Part shown: positions 53,362 through 62,411 of the stretch, in pieces
Position numbering within the stretch: the first letter of the stretch is position 1
How the letters are laid out: each line of letters starts with the position of its first letter
DNA from: Alcanivorax sp. DSM 26293
Lineage (GTDB): Bacteria > Pseudomonadota > Gammaproteobacteria > Pseudomonadales > Alcanivoracaceae
Assembly: GCF_900107995.1 (NCBI RefSeq)
Contig: NZ_FNUM01000012.1
Coordinates: 1 to 64,000, forward strand
Reading direction: 5' to 3'
DNA: 64,000 bases
The notes under the pieces: model-generated
What the model was told of the DNA's origin: nothing
The model's database searches: none
The model's input: only the letters and a program-made list of their open reading frames with translations
Program-made: the position numbers and the translations under genes

Positions 53362-53961
53362 TTACTGGAAAGGGCGTCGGCCACGCAGAGCCTGAGCCAG
53401 GGTCGCGCCATCCACGAATTCCAGATCGCCGCCCATGGGCACACCCTGGGCAATTCGACTGACGGTGACACCGGCTTCCTGGGCCAGATCCAGCACATAG
53501 TGGGCAGTGGCTTCCCCTTCCACGGTGGTGCCGGTGGCAAGAATCAATTCGTTGATCTCACCCTGCTGCAGACGCTGTTCGAGCACATCCAGTCCCAGTT
53601 CCCGGGGACCGATGCCGTCCAGGGGGGACAGTTCCCCCATCAGCACAAAGTACTGGCCCCGGTATTCACCGGACTGCTCGAAGGCCAGCACGTCCGCCGG
53701 GGTGGCGACGATACAGACCAGGGTAGAATCCCGGCGGCTATCGCTGCACACCGGGCAGAGTTCTTCTTCCGCGTAGTTACGGCAACGCTGGCAGTGCTGC
53801 ACCCCGTCCATGGCCGCGTGCAGGGCATCACCAAGCCGCCGCCCCTCTTCACGACCGCGATCCAGCAGCGCATAGGCCATGCGCTGGGCAGAACGGGGGC
53901 CAACACCGGGCAGGCAGGTAAAGGCGTGGATCAACTGGTCAACCAGCGGCGCATGCTTCAC
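53362..53961 (-). CDS. recR: Recombination protein RecR
   Basis: Works with RecF and RecO to load RecA on gapped DNA. The 199-residue protein starts at GTG 53961 ([14 protein letters not shown]), with an HhH motif [13 protein letters not shown], a C4 zinc module (CQRC and CPVC) and a Toprim domain with [17 protein letters not shown]. The frame continues to 54009 but that part overlaps ybaB. Order dnaX-ybaB-recR is standard. Confidence 0.95.
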   Translation of the reverse strand: MKHAPLVDQLIHAFTCLPGVGPRSAQRMAYALLDRGREEGRRLGDALHAAMDGVQHCQRCRNYAEEELCPVCSDSRRDSTLVCIVATPADVLAFEQSGEYRGQYFVLMGELSPLDGIGPRELGLDVLEQRLQQGEINELILATGTTVEGEATAHYVLDLAQEAGVTVSRIAQGVPMGGDLEFVDGATLAQALRGRRPFQ

Positions 53962-53974
53962 AGACGAAGGCCCC

Positions 53975-54292
53975 TCAGGGTTTGAAGCCCGGCGGGAAGG
54001 GAAAACCACCGGCCATATTCTGCATGTTGTCCTGCTGCTGTTTTTCCACCCGGCGCACGGCGTCGTTGACGGCAGCCGCCAGTAGGTCTTCCAGCAATTC
54101 CTTGTCCTCGCTCATCAGCGAGGCATCAATGTCCACACTCTTGACGTCGTGGCGACCGTTCATGGTCACCTTGACCAGGCCGGCACCGGATTCACCGGTC
54201 ACTTCCGCGTTGGCGGCCTCGTCCTGCATCTTTTTCATCTTCTCCTGCATGGCCTGGGCCTGCTGCATGAGAGAGTTGATATCGAAATCCAT
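53975..54292 (-). CDS. YbaB/EbfC nucleoid-associated protein
   Basis: A 105-residue DNA-binding protein, [20 protein letters not shown] onward, with the usual long N-terminal helix and the Gly/Pro-rich end [11 protein letters not shown]. Two adjacent ATGs exist (54295, 54292); the second is six bases from GGAG and is chosen. The TTG at 54304 is rejected. Confidence 0.93.
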   Translation of the reverse strand: MDFDINSLMQQAQAMQEKMKKMQDEAANAEVTGESGAGLVKVTMNGRHDVKSVDIDASLMSEDKELLEDLLAAAVNDAVRRVEKQQQDNMQNMAGGFPFPPGFKP

Positions 54293-54308
54293 CATTGTCT
54301 CCAAATTC

Positions 54309-54328
54309 GCGTCTGACGTCTGACGTCG
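54309..54328. repeat. Iterated word GTCTGAC between dnaX and ybaB
   Basis: GCGTCTGACGTCTGACGTCG contains two and a half GTCTGAC units, also readable as the palindrome GACGTC twice. It lies just after the dnaX stop codon. Confidence 0.6.
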
Positions 54329-54335
54329 AGCCCGC

Positions 54336-56186
54336 TTATTCCACCGTTTCCTTGGGCATTATGCTGTCTTCGTCAAGCCGTCCATCAAAGGTACTCACCA
54401 GCTGCTGTACCACCGGATCCTCATGCAAGGTCCGGCTGGCATCGACCAGCAACTCCTGACGACGGGCTTCGGCCATGGCTTCCGGGGTGTCGCCAGCCTT
54501 ACGTTCGTACTCCACCTGGATCTGGATACGCCGTTGGAAATAATTCTCCAGTGCCCCGCTCAACTCGTCCAGCCGTTCCCGGTTGACCAGCACCTCGTGT
54601 CCGGTACTGATACGCAAGGTCCAGACCGGGTCTTCCCGGCTCACCAGCACCGCGTTGCGGGCGATGTTGCGCACCGTGCCGTCCAGGTCCAGGCGCAGCA
54701 GCAATGCGGCCCACCAGGTTGCCACCTCTGATTCGCTACGCGGCTCCGACAGGGGCGCCAGTGGCGGTTCGTCCGCCGCTTCCTGTTTCTGTGGTTCCAC
54801 GACCGGTTCCGGCATGGGCTCCGGTTCCGGCTCGGGCGCTTCGGTCTCGGGCGCGGCCTGCTGATTCGAGGGCGACGGCGAAACCTGCGCTTCCGCCCGG
54901 GACAGGGCGGCGGAAGCGCCCCCCCCTTGCGGCACCGGTTCCGTTACCGGGGTAGCAGCAGGTGGCTCCGGGGGTGGAGCAGAAGGTGTTGGCGGTGCCG
55001 AGGCAGCGGCAGGTCGATCCAGCAGAGCCCGCAAATCCGGTTTCCCGCCGGCCTCAGCCGACGACGCTGCCGCTTCAGACTTTTTTGCGCCGGCGTGTTC
55101 CCCCCCGGCCGGCAACACTCCTTTGGGGGTAAACAGCACCATACGCAGCAGCAGCATTTCCAGTGCTGCGCGGCTATCCGGGGCATCCTGCAGATCCCGG
55201 CGGCCACGTACGGCCACATCGTAATAGAGTTGCACCTGCTCGGCACTGAGGGCCGCCGCCAGCTGGGTCATGGTCTCGTCATGACTGCCCGGCACCGCCT
55301 GGCAGACCGCCAGCTGATGAAGCTGACTGATCAGCTCGTCCAGCAGTGCCAGTTCACCGGGGCAGTGCTCACTGACAGTGGCCAACGCCTGCAGAACGCC
55401 TGCCGGGTCCTGCTCCGCCAGCGCCACCAGCAGGGTGAGCACGTGGTTACGGTCCACGGTGCCCAGCATGGCATTCACGGCCTCGCTGCTGAGCTGCTCA
55501 CTGCCAAAGGCAATGGCCTGGTCGGTGAGGCTGAGGGCATCACGCATGGACCCCTGGGCCGCCTTGCCCAAGGCCAGCAGGGCGGGAGCCTCGTAGCGGA
55601 TCATTTCCTTGTCGAGCAGGGCCTGCAGATGGCCGGCGATCTGCTCCGCCGGCAATGCCTTGAGGCTGAACTGCAGACAGCGGGACAACACCGTCACCGG
55701 CAATTTCTGCGGATCGGTGGTGGCCAGCAGGAATTTCACATGGGGCGGCGGCTCTTCCAGGGTCTTGAGCAGCGCATTGAACGAATGCGCTGACAGCATG
55801 TGCACCTCATCGATGAGGTAGACCTTGTAACGGCCCCGTGTGGGCGCGTACTGCACGTTGTCGAGCAGCTCGCGGGTATCTTCCACCTTGGTGCGGCTGG
55901 CCGCATCCACCTCAATCAGGTCCACAAAGCGGCCTTCGCCGATTTCCACACAGGTGGGGCAAACCCCGCAGGGTCGGGCACTGACCCCCTGCTCGCAGTT
56001 CAGACAACGGGACAGGATGCGGGCGATGGTGGTCTTGCCCACCCCCCGGGTACCGGTGAACAGATAGGCATGGTGAAGGCGATCCTGATCCAGCGCATGC
56101 ATCAGAGCCCGCGAGACATGCTCCTGCCCCACCAGCTCATCAAAGGTGCGGGGACGGTATTTACGGGCAAGAACCTGATAACTCAT
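54336..56186 (-). CDS. dnaX: DNA polymerase III subunits tau/gamma
   Basis: The clamp-loader ATPase of 616 residues. The start at 56186 ([18 protein letters not shown]) follows GGAGTGCT. Walker A is [14 protein letters not shown]; a four-Cys zinc module is RCLNC...CGVC-PTC; Walker B is [10 protein letters not shown]; sensor 1 [18 protein letters not shown]. Residues about 375-480 are a Pro/Ala/Glu-rich linker and the rest is the tau C-terminal domain. Codons 367-369 (GCA AAA AAG) contain the slippery A AAA AAG, listed separately, predicting a 370-residue gamma-like product. Confidence 0.96.
   Translation of the reverse strand: MSYQVLARKYRPRTFDELVGQEHVSRALMHALDQDRLHHAYLFTGTRGVGKTTIARILSRCLNCEQGVSARPCGVCPTCVEIGEGRFVDLIEVDAASRTKVEDTRELLDNVQYAPTRGRYKVYLIDEVHMLSAHSFNALLKTLEEPPPHVKFLLATTDPQKLPVTVLSRCLQFSLKALPAEQIAGHLQALLDKEMIRYEAPALLALGKAAQGSMRDALSLTDQAIAFGSEQLSSEAVNAMLGTVDRNHVLTLLVALAEQDPAGVLQALATVSEHCPGELALLDELISQLHQLAVCQAVPGSHDETMTQLAAALSAEQVQLYYDVAVRGRRDLQDAPDSRAALEMLLLRMVLFTPKGVLPAGGEHAGAKKSEAAASSAEAGGKPDLRALLDRPAAASAPPTPSAPPPEPPAATPVTEPVPQGGGASAALSRAEAQVSPSPSNQQAAPETEAPEPEPEPMPEPVVEPQKQEAADEPPLAPLSEPRSESEVATWWAALLLRLDLDGTVRNIARNAVLVSREDPVWTLRISTGHEVLVNRERLDELSGALENYFQRRIQIQVEYERKAGDTPEAMAEARRQELLVDASRTLHEDPVVQQLVSTFDGRLDEDSIMPKETVE
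55080..55086 (-). promoter_or_regulatory. Programmed -1 frameshift heptamer in dnaX
   Basis: On the minus strand A AAA AAG occurs in the correct phase (codons 367-369). After a -1 slip the next codons are GTC TGA, so translation ends one residue later. A G-run (GGGGGGAA) about ten bases before could act as the internal Shine-Dalgarno, and CGGC-TGAG-GCCG follows as a stem. This is the same heptamer and logic as in E. coli dnaX. Confidence 0.8.
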
Positions 56187-56336
56187 AGCACTCCAACCAA
56201 CAGGCATCGACACCGGTATTCAGCGGAAAAGGGGTGTCTCATGAAGGGCTTAATGCTAACGAAGTTCCCGCGGGGAAGACAGTGCAGAAGGCGAGTTCGG
56301 TAAAAGCAGCCGGGTATCGGCGGGAAGAAGATTGGA

Positions 56337-56446
56337 GGTCTTCCCGCCAGCCGCACCCCGGCACACGAGTCCACTGCTACCGTTGCTCCCTTCCGGGCCT
56401 GGCGGAGTTCACAGTCTGTCGTTGCGGGGGGACCGACGGGTCGACC
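56337..56446 (-). ncRNA. ffs: 4.5S signal recognition particle RNA
   Basis: The minus strand contains CAGGCCCGGAAGGGAGCA, the conserved tip loop of 4.5S RNA, flanked by complementary arms (CCCCCCGCAAC with GTGTGCCGGGG, and GGTCGACCCG with CGGGAAGACC at the ends). The RNA forms one long hairpin and binds Ffh to target membrane proteins. Ends were set by pairing of GGTC and GACC and are good to a few bases. It lies 150 bases upstream of dnaX in the same direction. Confidence 0.9.
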
Positions 56447-56609
56447 ATTACGCGCCTGCAACCGGGGCCGCAGAGCGAGGGCGCATTGTGGCCAAAGCGA
56501 CCGGCCATTGCAAGATACCCCCTGCCCATCTGCCTAAAGCTTGATCAGACTGGCCGAGATAGTCCCCCCGGGACTACACTGAAAGTCTATGGTGGACGGA
56601 GAGTGTGCC

Positions 56610-57626
56610 ATGACAAGCAGCAAGAAGATTCGCATTGCCATCAACGGTTTTGGCCGCATCGGTCGCTGTCTTGTCCGGGCGATCAGTGAGCATCCCGCCG
56701 GCGACCGTTTCGAGCTGGTCGCGATTAACGATCTGGCCGATTTTCACGTGCTCGCCCACTTGCTGGCGTTCGACACCACCCATGGACGCTGGCCACACTC
56801 CGTGCATTACGACGGCAGCCACCTGGAGATCAACGGCCACCGCATTCCCTGCTTTGCGGAAAGCCGACTGACGGACCTGCCATGGCAATCCCTGGGACCG
56901 GATCTGGTGATCGAATGCGCCGGCAAGTACAAAAGCCGGGACGCCCTGAAAGATCACCTGAAAGCCGGCGCCCCCCGGGTACTCGCCAGTTATCCGGTGG
57001 ATGATGCAGACGCCACCGTGGTCTACGGGGTCAATCATTCACTGCTGGGCAGCGACCACCAGATTGTCTCCAACGCCTCCTGTACCACCAACTGCCTGGC
57101 GCCCATGGTGGCCGTGCTCGACCAGGCCTTTACGGTTCGCCAGGGCCTGATGACCACGATCCACAGCTATACCAACGACCAGAATCTGGTGGATAAGGCC
57201 CACGGGGATCTGCTGCGTGCCCGGGCGGCGGCGGTGAACATGATTCCCACCAGCACCGGGGCGGCAAAAGCCGTGGGCCTGGTGCTACCTCATCTGCAGG
57301 GCCGGCTGGATGGCCTCGCGGTGCGCGTCCCCACACTCAATGTGTCGCTGGTGGATTTCACCGTCACCCTGGAACAGGTGGAATCCCTGGAGCAGGTCCA
57401 CGAGGCTCTGAGCAATGCCGCCCACAGTCATCTGCAAGGTGTCCTGGCGGTCAATCATCTGCCGCTGGTATCCAGCGACTTCAACCACCTGCCCTACTCC
57501 TGCGTGGTGGACACCAACCACAGCCGATTACTCGGCCAGCAACTGAAGCTGCTGGCCTGGTACGACAACGAGTGGGGATTCAGCCACCGCCTGCTGGATG
57601 TGGCAGCCTACTGGATGGATGCCTGA
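56610..57626 (+). CDS. Glyceraldehyde-3-phosphate dehydrogenase
   Basis: A 338-residue type I GAPDH. NAD motif INGFGRIGR at 11-19, the catalytic Cys in SNASCTTNCLAP, the histidine in TTIHSYTNDQN, and RARAAAVNMIPTSTGAAKAV. The TNDQN and STGAAKAV segments fit GAPDH rather than erythrose-4-phosphate dehydrogenase. The ATG at 56610 is preferred to 56589 because GGAGAG precedes it. It stands alone, so it may be a second, gluconeogenic copy. Confidence 0.92.
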   Translation: MTSSKKIRIAINGFGRIGRCLVRAISEHPAGDRFELVAINDLADFHVLAHLLAFDTTHGRWPHSVHYDGSHLEINGHRIPCFAESRLTDLPWQSLGPDLVIECAGKYKSRDALKDHLKAGAPRVLASYPVDDADATVVYGVNHSLLGSDHQIVSNASCTTNCLAPMVAVLDQAFTVRQGLMTTIHSYTNDQNLVDKAHGDLLRARAAAVNMIPTSTGAAKAVGLVLPHLQGRLDGLAVRVPTLNVSLVDFTVTLEQVESLEQVHEALSNAAHSHLQGVLAVNHLPLVSSDFNHLPYSCVVDTNHSRLLGQQLKLLAWYDNEWGFSHRLLDVAAYWMDA

Positions 57627-57651
57627 TCACAGGCATCAGCATTATCAGCCC

Positions 57652-57717
57652 CGTTGGAGCCTTGCTTGCAGGACGAAGGGTTCCGTCACGCCTTTCGCCT
57701 TGTGAGCCAGGCTCCAA
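57652..57717. repeat. REP-like inverted repeat (CGTTGGAGC type)
   Basis: CGTTGGAGCCTTGCTTGCAG pairs with CTTGTGAGCCAGGCTCCAAT. It lies between convergent genes and is related to 5850-5917. The right arm abuts the stop codon of the next gene. Confidence 0.75.
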
Positions 57718-58236
57718 TTAATCAAACGGACTGAAATGCTCCTCACGGCCGGCCTCTTCGGCTTCGTGACGATGCCCTTGCATGACCTTTTGCACCTTGC
57801 TGGCCTGCACCTCATCATCCGCGTCTACCATCATCAGGTAATCGCCCTGCTCCACCCGATCCAGATAGGGGGTGAGATGGTGGCTGCGGGAAGAGACCCC
57901 GCGCAGGCCACCCAGCCAGGCGCCAAAACAGGTACCAAAAAGCGTCACACCAATGATGGCGCCGGTGTCCAGCTGCATGCCCCAGGGGTCGGCACCGGCC
58001 AGCAGAAAGCCCAGCAGCAGGCCTATTGCCATACCGCCCAACGCACCCACAAAGCCGGAATGCATGATATCGGTTTCTTCCCAGGGCGTGGTGGTATGCA
58101 CATGGGCCCGGGCCATTGCCGAGCTGTCATTCCCCATCACATGCAGGCGATTTTCGCCGATGCCCGCCTGGCGCAGATCCGAGGTAATCCCCTGAACGGA
58201 GGTCAGTGATTTCGCGAAGTAATAAAGACGTTTCAT
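57718..58236 (-). CDS. Glycine-zipper membrane protein, unknown
   Basis: A 172-residue protein. Residues 1-50 form a small ferredoxin-like strand-helix unit (LYYFAKSLTSVQGITSDLRQ), then two Gly-rich membrane segments, about 63-84 and 92-112 (GALGGMAIGLLLGFLLAGAD; GTCFGAWLGGLRG), and a soluble end with DYLMMVDADDEVQASKVQK. The layout is that of small stress-linked membrane proteins with a glycine zipper. Family name not recognised. It sits downstream of hsp20 in the same direction, after a terminator. Confidence 0.7.
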   Translation of the reverse strand: MKRLYYFAKSLTSVQGITSDLRQAGIGENRLHVMGNDSSAMARAHVHTTTPWEETDIMHSGFVGALGGMAIGLLLGFLLAGADPWGMQLDTGAIIGVTLFGTCFGAWLGGLRGVSSRSHHLTPYLDRVEQGDYLMMVDADDEVQASKVQKVMQGHRHEAEEAGREEHFSPFD

Positions 58237-58407
58237 TGCATGCCGCTCCCTGTGGCTGATGACAATGGAGTTGAGGTTGCAGAGTTCCGGCCGTCCTGGC
58301 CGGGTTTAAGTACGACCCTGCGCTGATCCGGTGAGCATGATCAGTATCCGGTTAAGACCCTTTGGTTATATCGGGCCGATGCCGTCAGGCATCACCCCTA
58401 AATTAGC

Positions 58408-58433
58408 AAAAAGGGGCCTTATCGGCCCCTTTA
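58408..58433 (-). terminator. Rho-independent terminator after hsp20
   Basis: On the minus strand AAAGGGGCCGATAAGGCCCCTTTTT: a seven-pair GC stem with T run, 37 bases after the hsp20 stop. Confidence 0.92.
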
Positions 58434-58469
58434 CTATGTCACAGAAATCGCGTCACAAAGTGCAGCGAT

Positions 58470-58919
58470 TTAATTACGATTTGTTGGTGATTGTTCGCCT
58501 TCCACAGGGATGACGCGGGGCTTCTTTTCCTCGGGAACCACCCGGTTCAGGGTCACCGTGAGCAACCCATCGGTCAGACCCGCGCCGTCCACTTCCACGT
58601 GGTCCGCCAGCTTGAAGGTACGCTCGAAGGCGCGCCGGGCAATACCCTGATGCAGCCAGGTACGCTCGCCGTCATTCTGCGGCGGCAGACTGCCACGAAT
58701 GCGCAGCTCGTTTTCCTGGACCGTGATTTCCAGATCATCGCGGGAAAAACCGGCCACGGCCATCACGATTCGGTAGCGGCCATCACTCTCGCGAATGATG
58801 TCGTACGGCGGGTATCCATTGGACTGATCTGCACGCAGGGCGGCATCCAACAGTTCATCGAAGCGGTCAAAGCCCACGGAATGGCGAAACAGGGGCGCAA
58901 GGGAAAATCCGGTATTCAT
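58470..58919 (-). CDS. Hsp20 / IbpA-type small heat-shock protein
   Basis: A 149-residue holdase chaperone. The start at 58919 (MNTGFSLAPLFRHSVGFDRF) is the IbpA-type opening; the alpha-crystallin domain runs 35-130, with AVAGFSRDDLEITVQENELR, RGIARRAFERTFKLADHVEV-type segment and LTVTLNRVVPEEKKPRVIPV (the IxI-type tail is VIPV). The longer frame to 58967 is rejected. No sigma-32 promoter was clear. Confidence 0.93.
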   Translation of the reverse strand: MNTGFSLAPLFRHSVGFDRFDELLDAALRADQSNGYPPYDIIRESDGRYRIVMAVAGFSRDDLEITVQENELRIRGSLPPQNDGERTWLHQGIARRAFERTFKLADHVEVDGAGLTDGLLTVTLNRVVPEEKKPRVIPVEGEQSPTNRN

Positions 58920-59083
58920 CACACATATCTCCATACTCTTCAGCAGACCCACCACTGCGGCATCCACTGAAAAAAGGTTGATTGAATGGTGCGTGACAGG
59001 GAACCACTGTCATTCAGAATGCCAGCAAGGCTCCAACCGGCCGGGTCGTCACAGTGAAAGAAATGGGGATACTGGAAATACTT

Positions 59084-61135
59084 TCAAGACCCGGGAAGAA
59101 TTTTTACCGCGCTCTGCTGGGGCGTCATCACAAAGCCGGCAGGCCCATTGAGGGGCAGTGTGGTGGCCGTCACCGGAATGCGTGTTGGCTGGCCATCAAA
59201 ACGCACCGGCACCCTCACGCACAAACGCTCCCCGGCGGTCACCGGCCAGTCCGCATTCTGCCCACGTTGCCATTGCTCGCTATCACCGGAGCAAGCCCGA
59301 TCCATCAACAGCCCCCGCACCGCCGGGTGATCACTGTGGAAACGCACCTGGCCGGTGACCGGAGCCTGATATTCAAAAGCCAGCACGGCCGTACTGCCCG
59401 GCGCCAGCACGGTGTCGTCCGGCGCCTGCCAACCCGGTTCCGCGATCACGCCCAGTCTCAAGGGGCCTGTGTGACGATCGGGGACGGCCCGCACCGGCCA
59501 GCGAATCTGCTCGCCACGCAGTTGGCCTGGCTCCCCATTGAGTAACGGCAGCGTCGGCAATCGCCACCCCTCGGGCAACACCAGCGACAACCATAACGTC
59601 TGGCCACGGCTTTGCGCTTCCGACAAACGGAACTGGAAAGCCCCGGACGCACCGGTAAGGGTGTTTTTTTGCCAATCGCTGGCCGGGTCCTGAAGGGTCA
59701 CCGTGAGACCGGGCAAGGGCGACTCGTCACCCTCACGCCGCAGGTTGAATGCCTGCCCGCCACCGGCGCCGTTATCCTCAAACAGCACGCCGGTCAGCCA
59801 GTGACCGGCAGGGCGACAACGAAAGCCGGCCTCGGCCCCCGCCAACCGCAACGAATGAAACCCCGGCCAATCGCGCTGGCCCCTTGCCAGTCGTTGGCCG
59901 TCACCGCCCCGACCACCGTCTTTGGCACCGGCGCCCCCGGCATGCTCAATGGTCACTGCCAACGCATCGATGACCGGCAGATCCAGCCACAGAGTGCCAC
60001 CGCTACCGCCACCCCCGCCCACTTCGCCGGCCGGGCTGCCGGGCAGACCGCGCAGGTCCAGGGCCCCACCTTGCAGGCCCGCGGCCCTGATCAGCAGCAG
60101 ACCACCCCCGTCACCGCCCTGGCCGCCGTCTCCCTGGCGCCGTCCAGCGGCACCGCCGCCGCCGCCCAGCACCATGGCCCGTGGCGCGTCATGGCCGCCC
60201 CGGCCACCCCCTTCCTGTGGCAAGCCATGCTCCCCGGCGGAGCCGTTACCTCCTCCTCCGCCGTTGCCCAATCGCTGGTGGGCCAAATCCAGGCCATTCC
60301 CTCCACCGCCGGCGTTCGCCGGCGCACCGCGCCCCATGTCGCCACCGGGATACCCCTTGTCCGCTCCCAGCAACAGGGCCGGCGTACCGGCCAGCCCCTC
60401 CCCCTTGCTGGCATGGTGGCCATATCCCGCCTGCCGATCCTCAACCGTCGGTGCCGGATAGCGCCAATCTGTCGGCCGTCCCAGCGCGCCCAGCAAGGAC
60501 AGCGCCGGGCCACCACGAAAACCGGCACCCGCCACCGACAACCGGTGCCCGTTCAGGGTTACCTTGCGTCGCACATCCAGCGCCAGTACCCCACCGGTGT
60601 GACCATCCCAGGGCAGAGCCCGGGCATCCTGCTGTAATGAGAAATGCTCGTACTGGGGAACCCGCACCAGCTGCCAACGACGGCGCCCTTGCTCGCCACT
60701 GGCCGGGGCATTCACATAGTGGTAAATAAGCCCGCCGGCCGGACCGCCACCTTCAATCCATACCTGCTGACCTTCCACCCGGTCCACGCGCACCCATTCG
60801 GCCACCAGGTCATGCCCCTGGAGCTGGCCATAGCCGCTACGGTTGGTGGTATTGATGGAGGCACTCTGCACTTGCATCAGCAGGGCCAGATCGCCGGCAC
60901 GCAGTGGCGTCTCCCCCCGCTGGCGGGTCAGGGAAAAGGTGCGGCTGCCTGAGGAGAGCGTCTGGCTATCCGGGCCGGTGAAATAGCTGTTGAAGACAGC
61001 CTCGCTGCCACCCTGGCCATCGCGACCCGGGTTGGCACAGAGCGACGCCCACGCACCGCTCTGCCCCAGTAGCAGGACCAGAATCAGCGTGGCGGATCGA
61101 GCCAGTCGGCGGTGGTGTTGTTGCAGCGAAACCAT
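59084..61135 (-). CDS. Large glycine-rich secreted protein
   Basis: A 683-residue secreted protein. The start at 61135 gives a signal peptide (residues 1-29, WA-SLC). Residues about 30-190 are beta-rich, with repeated VxxxGxxVWIEGGG-type strands; 190-400 are very rich in glycine (runs of four or five Gly, low-complexity); about 430-500 resemble an SdrD/CnaB-like beta domain (LPGLTVTLQDPASDWQK, TGASGAFQFRLSEA). Such proteins are usually cell-surface or extracellular. Its start lies inside the 3' end of the oxygenase gene, an overlap of 52 bases, so the pair is co-transcribed. Function unknown. Confidence 0.7.
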   Translation of the reverse strand: MVSLQQHHRRLARSATLILVLLLGQSGAWASLCANPGRDGQGGSEAVFNSYFTGPDSQTLSSGSRTFSLTRQRGETPLRAGDLALLMQVQSASINTTNRSGYGQLQGHDLVAEWVRVDRVEGQQVWIEGGGPAGGLIYHYVNAPASGEQGRRRWQLVRVPQYEHFSLQQDARALPWDGHTGGVLALDVRRKVTLNGHRLSVAGAGFRGGPALSLLGALGRPTDWRYPAPTVEDRQAGYGHHASKGEGLAGTPALLLGADKGYPGGDMGRGAPANAGGGGNGLDLAHQRLGNGGGGGNGSAGEHGLPQEGGGRGGHDAPRAMVLGGGGGAAGRRQGDGGQGGDGGGLLLIRAAGLQGGALDLRGLPGSPAGEVGGGGGSGGTLWLDLPVIDALAVTIEHAGGAGAKDGGRGGDGQRLARGQRDWPGFHSLRLAGAEAGFRCRPAGHWLTGVLFEDNGAGGGQAFNLRREGDESPLPGLTVTLQDPASDWQKNTLTGASGAFQFRLSEAQSRGQTLWLSLVLPEGWRLPTLPLLNGEPGQLRGEQIRWPVRAVPDRHTGPLRLGVIAEPGWQAPDDTVLAPGSTAVLAFEYQAPVTGQVRFHSDHPAVRGLLMDRACSGDSEQWQRGQNADWPVTAGERLCVRVPVRFDGQPTRIPVTATTLPLNGPAGFVMTPQQSAVKILPGS

Positions 61136-61749
61136 CCGGCAATACTGTAGCGTTCCCGGGTAGCTGCCAAGACTTCGTGGGGAATTTTCTCGCTGAGAAA
61201 CGCCACCAGGGTGCCGGCACGGGGCTCCACCTCGGTGGCCACGCCTTGGGCATCGGGGTCCGGCCACAGACGCAAACGCCCGCCCCACTGGCTTTGCCAG
61301 CCTTCATTCAGGTACAGCACCACGGACAGCAGACGGCCGTTATTGCCATTGAAGGCATCCAGATGGCGCTGGTAATAGTCACCCGGCCCGTAAATGGCAA
61401 AATGGGATTCCAGCTCAAACAGTCCCATGAACAGGGACCGGTTCACCGCCACTCGCAGGCTTTCCAGCTCCTCCAGAAACTGGCACTGGGCCAGGGTTTC
61501 CCCTCTTAACCAGCAGGTTCGGTCGCTGCGGATGCGGGTATCTTTCTGATGCTCTTGCCGGCGACCGATACCGGCCAGCTGAAAGGCACCCTGCTGGTCA
61601 CGGTGCTGGGCCTCCTCACGCAGGGCACGGACCAGTGACAAGGGGAGATAACCGGGAGCAATGGCATAACCATGCTGAACCAGCCCGTCGATAAGGCCGT
61701 CCAGTCGATCGCCGCCGACGCCACCCAGTGAATCCGCATTGTCTTGCAC
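61084..61749 (-). CDS. 2-oxoglutarate/Fe(II) oxygenase, prolyl-4-hydroxylase-like
   Basis: A 221-residue soluble enzyme of the 2OG-Fe(II) superfamily. The iron site HxD...H is H129-x-D131 in YYQRHLDAF and H191 in KIPHEVL; R200 in RERYSIAGWF binds 2-oxoglutarate. The GGRLRLW strand and SVVLYLNEGWQ are typical of the P4H/SM-20 group. Its overlap with the gene of a Gly/Pro-containing secreted protein makes that protein a possible substrate, though hydroxylation of a translation factor or ribosomal protein is the commoner role of the group. Confidence 0.85.
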   Translation of the reverse strand: MQDNADSLGGVGGDRLDGLIDGLVQHGYAIAPGYLPLSLVRALREEAQHRDQQGAFQLAGIGRRQEHQKDTRIRSDRTCWLRGETLAQCQFLEELESLRVAVNRSLFMGLFELESHFAIYGPGDYYQRHLDAFNGNNGRLLSVVLYLNEGWQSQWGGRLRLWPDPDAQGVATEVEPRAGTLVAFLSEKIPHEVLAATRERYSIAGWFRCNNTTADWLDPPR

Positions 61750-61773
61750 CGCAGTGCCTCCCGAAGTGAATCG

Positions 61774-62241
61774 TTAGTGCAGCGCCTCTCCGGCACCGCT
61801 GTCCATCTCATCCGGCCAGATCAGCCAGTGATATTCCTGGCCCTCATCCAGCAATTGCACCGTGGCATCCACGGTGGCCTGGACAAAGTAGATGAACTGT
61901 TCGAAGGACACACCATGGCGGCTCAGCAACAGATCGCAGGCCACCAGCCGGGGCAGGGAATCGTCGCTCACATCCAGAAACAGCTTGATGGACGGGTACG
62001 CCATGTTAAGCCGGGTCAACTCTGCCTGCACCGCAAACAGGGCCGACGGACGCAATTCCAGCTCAGTGGTCAGCAGGATGCCATCCTCTTCCACGAACAC
62101 ACGGGCATCCACCACACCATCTCGCTCCTGCAGCTCGGACAGGTGCAGGCCGTGGCAATGCTCACAGATGTAATGTCGGATATTCGCTTGCTGGAGCCAT
62201 TGCTTTACCCGCTCCGCATCCGCATTGACGACGCCTAACAT
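61774..62241 (-). CDS. YbjN-like protein
   Basis: A 155-residue acidic cytoplasmic protein starting MLGVVNADAERVKQWLQQAN at 62241, preceded by GGAGAG. The two-layer pattern (DGVVDARVFVEEDGILLTTE, then LNMAYPSIKLFLDVSDDSLP, then SFEQFIYFVQATVDATVQLL) fits the YbjN/CesT-like chaperone fold. CHGLHL near residue 27 holds a Cys-His pair. Function unknown. Confidence 0.65.
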   Translation of the reverse strand: MLGVVNADAERVKQWLQQANIRHYICEHCHGLHLSELQERDGVVDARVFVEEDGILLTTELELRPSALFAVQAELTRLNMAYPSIKLFLDVSDDSLPRLVACDLLLSRHGVSFEQFIYFVQATVDATVQLLDEGQEYHWLIWPDEMDSGAGEALH

Positions 62242-62411
62242 GCTCTCTCCTCGCCTATTCCGCAGGGCGCGAATCATCTTCCATTGGAACACAAAAAGGA
62301 ATACCCGGAGTCGCGCCGGGCGGAAAAGTCATGCCGGCACCCGTTTCGGTCATTTGAGCCCCCGGCCAGGCTGGGTATGATCGGTTCATCCATGGCCTCA
62401 GGACTCGAATA

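Noticed and set aside
56610-57626. Erythrose-4-phosphate dehydrogenase (Epd)
   Set aside because: The residues around the active site (TTIHSYTNDQN, STGAAKAV) match GAPDH rather than Epd.
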